A stretch of DNA of 64,000 nucleotides. Origin: Xaviernesmea rhizosphaerae (GTDB lineage: Bacteria; Pseudomonadota; Alphaproteobacteria; Rhizobiales; Rhizobiaceae). The stretch covers positions 295,597-359,596 of the forward strand of contig NZ_MKIO01000040.1 of assembly GCF_001938945.1 (NCBI RefSeq), written 5' to 3'. The position numbers and the translations under genes were made by a program. Below, piece after piece: positions 60,648-64,000 of this stretch (position 1 is its first letter; every line of letters starts with the position of its first letter). The notes below the pieces were generated by a model. It searched no databases and was not told where the DNA came from. It saw nothing but the letters and a program-made list of their open reading frames with translations.

Positions 60648-62255
60648 ATGGCAGTCAGTGCTAACCGGCTTGAGCTTCTGCAGATCGCGGATGCGGTCGC
60701 GCGCGAAAAGGTGATCGACCGCGAGATCGTGCTCGCGGCCATGGCCGATGCGATCCAGAAGGCCGCCCGCTCGCGCTACGGCTCCGAAAGCAACATCCGC
60801 GCCGACATCAATTCCAAGACCGGCGAAATCCGCCTGCAGCGCCTGCTCGAAGTGGTCGAGCATGCCGAGGACTACTCCACCCAGATCCCGCTGGCGCTGG
60901 CGCGCGACCGCAACCCCGACGCCGCGCTGGGCGACTTCATCGCCGACCCGCTGCCGCCGATGGATTTCGGCCGCATCGCCGCCCAGTCGGCCAAGCAGGT
61001 GATCGTGCAGAAGGTGCGCGAAGCCGAGCGCGACCGCCAGTTCGACGAGTTCAAGGACCGCCTGGGCGAAATCGTCAACGGCACGGTCAAGCGCGTCGAA
61101 TATGGCAATGTCATCGTCGATCTCGGCCGGGGCGAAGGCATCATCCGCCGCGACGAGATGATCCCGCGCGAGAACATGCGCTATGGCGACCGCGTGCGCG
61201 CCTATGTCTATGACGTGCGCCGCGAGCAGCGCGGTCCGCAGATCTTCCTGTCGCGCACCCATCCGCAGTTCATGGTCAAGCTCTTCACCATGGAAGTGCC
61301 GGAAATCTATGACGGCATCATCCAGATCAAGTCGGTCGCCCGCGATCCCGGCTCGCGCGCCAAAATCGCCGTGATTTCCAATGACAGCTCGATCGATCCG
61401 GTCGGCGCCTGCGTGGGTATGCGCGGTTCGCGCGTCCAGGCCGTGGTGGGCGAGCTGCAGGGCGAAAAGATCGACATCATTCCCTGGTCGCCCGAGCCCG
61501 CCTCCTTCATCGTCAACGCCCTGCAGCCGGCCGAAGTCGCCAAGGTGGTTCTCGACGAGGATGCCGAGCGCATCGAAGTGGTCGTTCCGGACGAGCAGCT
61601 GTCGCTGGCCATCGGCCGTCGCGGCCAGAACGTCCGCCTCGCCTCGCAGCTGACCGGCTGGGACATCGACATCATGACGGAGCAGGAGGAATCCGAGCGC
61701 CGTCAGAAGGAGTTCAACGAACGCACCCAGCTGTTCATGAACGCCCTCGACGTGGACGAGATGGTCGGCCAGGTGCTCGCCTCGGAAGGTTTCGCTCAGG
61801 TCGACGAGCTGGCCTATGTGGATCTCGACGAAATCTCCTCGATCGACGGCTTCGACGAGGACACCGCAAACGAGCTGCAGACCCGCGCCCGCGAATATCT
61901 GGAGCGCCTGGAAGCCGAAATGGACGCCAAGCGCAAGGAACTCGGCGTCAGCGACGACCTGCGTGGCATCGACGGCATGACCGGCCAGATGCTGGTCGCG
62001 CTCGGCGAGGACGGCATCAAGACGATCGAGGACTTCGCCGGCTGCGCCGCTGACGACCTCGTTGGCTGGTCGGAACGCAAGAACGGCGAGACCAAGCGGT
62101 TCGAGGGCCTGTTCTCCAAGTTCGAGGTCTCGCGCGCCGAGGCGGAGAACATGGTGCTGCAGGCACGTCTCGCCGCCGGATGGATTACCGAGGAAGACCT
62201 TGCACGCGAGCAGGAAGAACTCCAAATAACGGAAGGCGATGAGGAGGAGGCCTGA
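60648..62255 (+). CDS. nusA: Transcription termination/antitermination factor NusA
   Basis: This is a 535-residue protein that binds RNA polymerase and nascent RNA. The N-terminal polymerase-binding domain, an S1 domain (GEIVNGTVKRVEYGNVIVDL), two KH domains (GACVGMRGSRVQAVVGELQG; LAIGRRGQNVRLASQLTGW) and two C-terminal acidic helix-hairpin-helix repeats are in the usual order. The start at 60648 has GGAGA 9 bases upstream; a TTG at 60633 is less likely. Confidence 0.97.
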   Translation: MAVSANRLELLQIADAVAREKVIDREIVLAAMADAIQKAARSRYGSESNIRADINSKTGEIRLQRLLEVVEHAEDYSTQIPLALARDRNPDAALGDFIADPLPPMDFGRIAAQSAKQVIVQKVREAERDRQFDEFKDRLGEIVNGTVKRVEYGNVIVDLGRGEGIIRRDEMIPRENMRYGDRVRAYVYDVRREQRGPQIFLSRTHPQFMVKLFTMEVPEIYDGIIQIKSVARDPGSRAKIAVISNDSSIDPVGACVGMRGSRVQAVVGELQGEKIDIIPWSPEPASFIVNALQPAEVAKVVLDEDAERIEVVVPDEQLSLAIGRRGQNVRLASQLTGWDIDIMTEQEESERRQKEFNERTQLFMNALDVDEMVGQVLASEGFAQVDELAYVDLDEISSIDGFDEDTANELQTRAREYLERLEAEMDAKRKELGVSDDLRGIDGMTGQMLVALGEDGIKTIEDFAGCAADDLVGWSERKNGETKRFEGLFSKFEVSRAEAENMVLQARLAAGWITEEDLAREQEELQITEGDEEEA

Positions 62256-62286
62256 GCGGCCCTCTCCTGATCGGATCGCGAACGCG

Positions 62287-63036
62287 ATGCAGCAGGAAAC
62301 ACCCGCCCCCGTGACGGAACCCGAACGCCTCGCACCGGCCGGCGCATCGCAGGATGCGGCCTTGCCGGGCGATGAGGACACCGTGGACTATCCGGCCGAT
62401 GGCAAGACCGGCGGCAATGGTCGCCTGTGCATCGTCACGCGTGAAAGCCTGCCGGTCGAGGCGCTGATCCGCTTCGTTGCGGGGCCGGACGGCCAGGTCG
62501 TTCCCGACCTCAAGCGCCAGCTTCCCGGCCGCGGCTGCTGGGTGACGGCGCGGCGCTCGATGGTGGATCAGGCCGTCAAGCGCAAGCTCTTCGCCCGTGG
62601 CCTGAAAGCGCCGGTCAAGGCGGCCGAGGATCTCGGCGAAGTGGTCGATCGGCTGCTGTGCGCCGACCTCGCCGGCATGATCAATCTGGCGCGCAAGGCC
62701 GGCCAGTTCACGACCGGCTCCTCCAAGGTCGATCAGGCGGTGCGCGGCCTTGCCGCGCTCGCCGTGTTTCATGCCAGCGACGCCGCGGCTGACGGCGTGC
62801 GCAAGATCAGCCAGGCCCGCAAGGCCTCGAGCTTCGCCGCGGAAGACGGCAGCGAAATACCCGCCTTCCGCTTCTTTACTGCCGAAGAAGGCGATGTCCT
62901 GTTCGGAAGTAATTCTTTTATCCACGCCGCGGCGCTTGCGGGGCAGGCGGGTGAAGGTGTAGTGAAGCGCGCAACAATGCTCGACAAGTACCGGGACACT
63001 GTAGCGATGGGCGCTTCTCGCCAATTGACATCATGA
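62287..63036 (+). CDS. YlxR/L7Ae fusion RNA-binding protein
   Basis: This is a protein of about 249 residues. The N-terminal YlxR (DUF448) domain contains RLCIVTRESLPVEALIRFV and LKRQLPGRGCWV; the C-terminal half is an L7Ae-like domain with INLARKAGQFTTGSSKV. This fusion is normal for the position between nusA and infB in Rhizobiales. The start is uncertain: the ATG at 62287 lacks a strong ribosome site, and an ATG at 62239 overlapping the nusA end would add 16 residues. Confidence 0.85.
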   Translation: MQQETPAPVTEPERLAPAGASQDAALPGDEDTVDYPADGKTGGNGRLCIVTRESLPVEALIRFVAGPDGQVVPDLKRQLPGRGCWVTARRSMVDQAVKRKLFARGLKAPVKAAEDLGEVVDRLLCADLAGMINLARKAGQFTTGSSKVDQAVRGLAALAVFHASDAAADGVRKISQARKASSFAAEDGSEIPAFRFFTAEEGDVLFGSNSFIHAAALAGQAGEGVVKRATMLDKYRDTVAMGASRQLTS

Positions 63037-63134
63037 TGCGCAGGAACAGCACACGCAGTTTTTGCGCTCGCACGACGATCATCGAAAAGCGGGGTCAGGT
63101 CTAACCGGTCCGACCCTGAAGGAAACGGAACGGA

Positions 63135-64000
63135 ATGACCGATAATAACGACGACAAGACGCTCGGCAAGAAGACGCTGACGCTTCGCCCTTCGGGCGTG
63201 AGCCAGGGCACCGTGCGCCAGGATATGGGCCGCGGCCGCACCAAGGCTGTCGTGGTTGAAACCCGCAAGCGCCGGCCGATGCGGCCGGAAGATGAAAAGC
63301 CCGTCACGCCCGTTGCTGCACCGGCCCGCCCGGCTCAGGCAGATGTGCGCCCGGCTGCCGTTACGGCTCCCGCACCTGCGGCAGCGCCGGCTGCCGCCGT
63401 GTCTGCCCCGGCTCCCGCGCCGGCCGCTGCCGCCGCCGCACCGCAGGCCCCGCGCCCCAGCCAGCCAGCCCAGCCGCAGCGCCAGGGCCATGGCCAGGGC
63501 CAGGGCGGCCGTCCGCAGAACCAGGGTGGCCGTCCGCAAGGTCAGGGTCAGGGCCAGCGCCCCCAGGGCCAGGGCGGACGCCCGCAGGGCCAGGGTGGTC
63601 GCGATTCCCGCTATGATTCCCCGCGCTATGACTCAGGCCGCCCGGATCCGAACCGCCGCACCGGCGTGGTTCTGAACCAGCTGTCCGCCGAGGAAATCGA
63701 CGCCCGTCGCCGTGCACTTGCCGAGGCTCAGGCCCGCGATGCCGAGGATGCGCGCCGTCGCGCCATCGAGGAAGAGCGCCGCCGCCAGGAAGAAGCCGAG
63801 CGCTTGCAGCGCGAAGCCGAGGAGGCTGCACGCCGCGAGGCGGAAGAAGCCGCCCGTGCACCGGCCGAGCGCGAGGCAGCGCGCCTGGCTGCCGAGGCTG
63901 CCGCCAAGGCGGAGGCAGAAGCCGCTGCGGCCGCCGCCGCCGCCGCTGCCGCTGCCGCCGAGGAAGCAGCCCGCGCCCCGGCGCGCCGCGACGATCGCAC
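63135..64000 (+). CDS. infB: Translation initiation factor IF-2, N-terminal part (partial)
   Basis: The gene starts at 63135 (GGAACGG upstream) and runs off the right edge, so only the first 288 residues are seen. KTLGKKTLTLRPSGVSQGTV is the rhizobial IF-2 opening. A Pro/Ala-rich stretch and a Gln/Gly repeat region lead to TGVVLNQLSAEEIDARRRAL and a long charged helix rich in Glu, Ala and Arg. The GTPase core lies beyond the window. It is the last gene seen of the rimP operon. Confidence 0.95.
   Translation, partial: MTDNNDDKTLGKKTLTLRPSGVSQGTVRQDMGRGRTKAVVVETRKRRPMRPEDEKPVTPVAAPARPAQADVRPAAVTAPAPAAAPAAAVSAPAPAPAAAAAAPQAPRPSQPAQPQRQGHGQGQGGRPQNQGGRPQGQGQGQRPQGQGGRPQGQGGRDSRYDSPRYDSGRPDPNRRTGVVLNQLSAEEIDARRRALAEAQARDAEDARRRAIEEERRRQEEAERLQREAEEAARREAEEAARAPAEREAARLAAEAAAKAEAEAAAAAAAAAAAAAEEAARAPARRDDR
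63478..63606 (+). repeat. GQ/GGRPQ coding repeat in infB
   Basis: The DNA repeats units of CAGGGCCAGGGC and GGCCGTCCGCAG, encoding GQGQGGRPQ-type runs in the IF-2 N-terminal linker. Such repeats slip easily and usually vary in length between strains. Confidence 0.7.

Noticed and set aside
60435..62381. 648-residue open frame antisense to nusA
   Set aside because: A shadow of a core gene; long antisense frames are expected at this GC content.
1..64000. tRNA genes, CRISPR array, insertion sequence or prophage
   Set aside because: No cloverleaf-like segments, no regularly spaced repeats, and no transposase, integrase or phage structural proteins were found; the dispersed repeats are short palindromic elements without coding capacity.

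Overview
The window is a GC-rich, gene-dense piece of an alphaproteobacterial chromosome, almost certainly from the family Rhizobiaceae. The evidence is the set of rhizobial protein families (RopA-type porin, PmtA phospholipid methyltransferase, CycM cytochrome, DUF982/DUF1330/DUF2934/DUF6074-type small proteins), the gene blocks cycM-kdsB-pheA, ffs-dnaX-ybaB-recR and rimP-nusA-ylxR-infB, CtrA-type boxes, and many copies of a roughly 100-bp palindromic intergenic repeat of the RIME type. The genus cannot be fixed from this sequence. No prophage, insertion sequence, CRISPR array, tRNA or rRNA was seen.

Layout. 1-6 kb: a partial ring-cleaving dioxygenase, then glycogen metabolism (glgX, glgA) with an OsmC-type protein between them; glgB, glgC and glgP are not nearby. 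6-8.5 kb: small proteins and a TetR regulator with a clear inverted-repeat operator. 8.7-11.6 kb: a three-gene ABC importer of the NitT/TauT/NMT1 class. 11.9-18.3 kb: pncB, a membrane GGDEF-EAL protein with a degenerate cyclase site, a 2H phosphoesterase, small proteins, and a divergent HxlR regulator/oxidoreductase pair. 18.4-22.2 kb: guaA, mtnN, a thioesterase and tspO.

22.3-27.9 kb holds the most system-like locus: imelysin, di-heme oxidoreductase, second imelysin and a Tat-exported DUF1513 protein, all on the minus strand. It is probably a periplasmic iron-linked system. 28-39 kb is mostly housekeeping: rsmB, an RlpA-like protein, a queG cluster, uppP, an NDUFA9-like reductase, pyrF with an atypical histidine phosphatase, pmtA, and a DUF72 gene whose 3' end is frameshifted.

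39.4-48 kb carries dnaN, rsmI-yraN, small BON and DUF982 proteins, an AEC transporter, cycM, kdsB, pheA and a porin. 48-64 kb carries a chemoreceptor, the HIT-nudC pair, SRP RNA, dnaX, ybaB, MOSC, recR, a lytic transglycosylase, an MFS exporter with an extra C-terminal domain, and the rimP-nusA-ylxR-infB operon behind a terminator-like leader. infB runs off the right edge.

Most genes are ordinary core genes. The points most worth following are the repeat copies that supply stop codons of neighbouring genes, the DUF72 frameshift, the imelysin/di-heme locus, the RHG-less phosphatase in the pyrF operon, and several operator-like palindromes.
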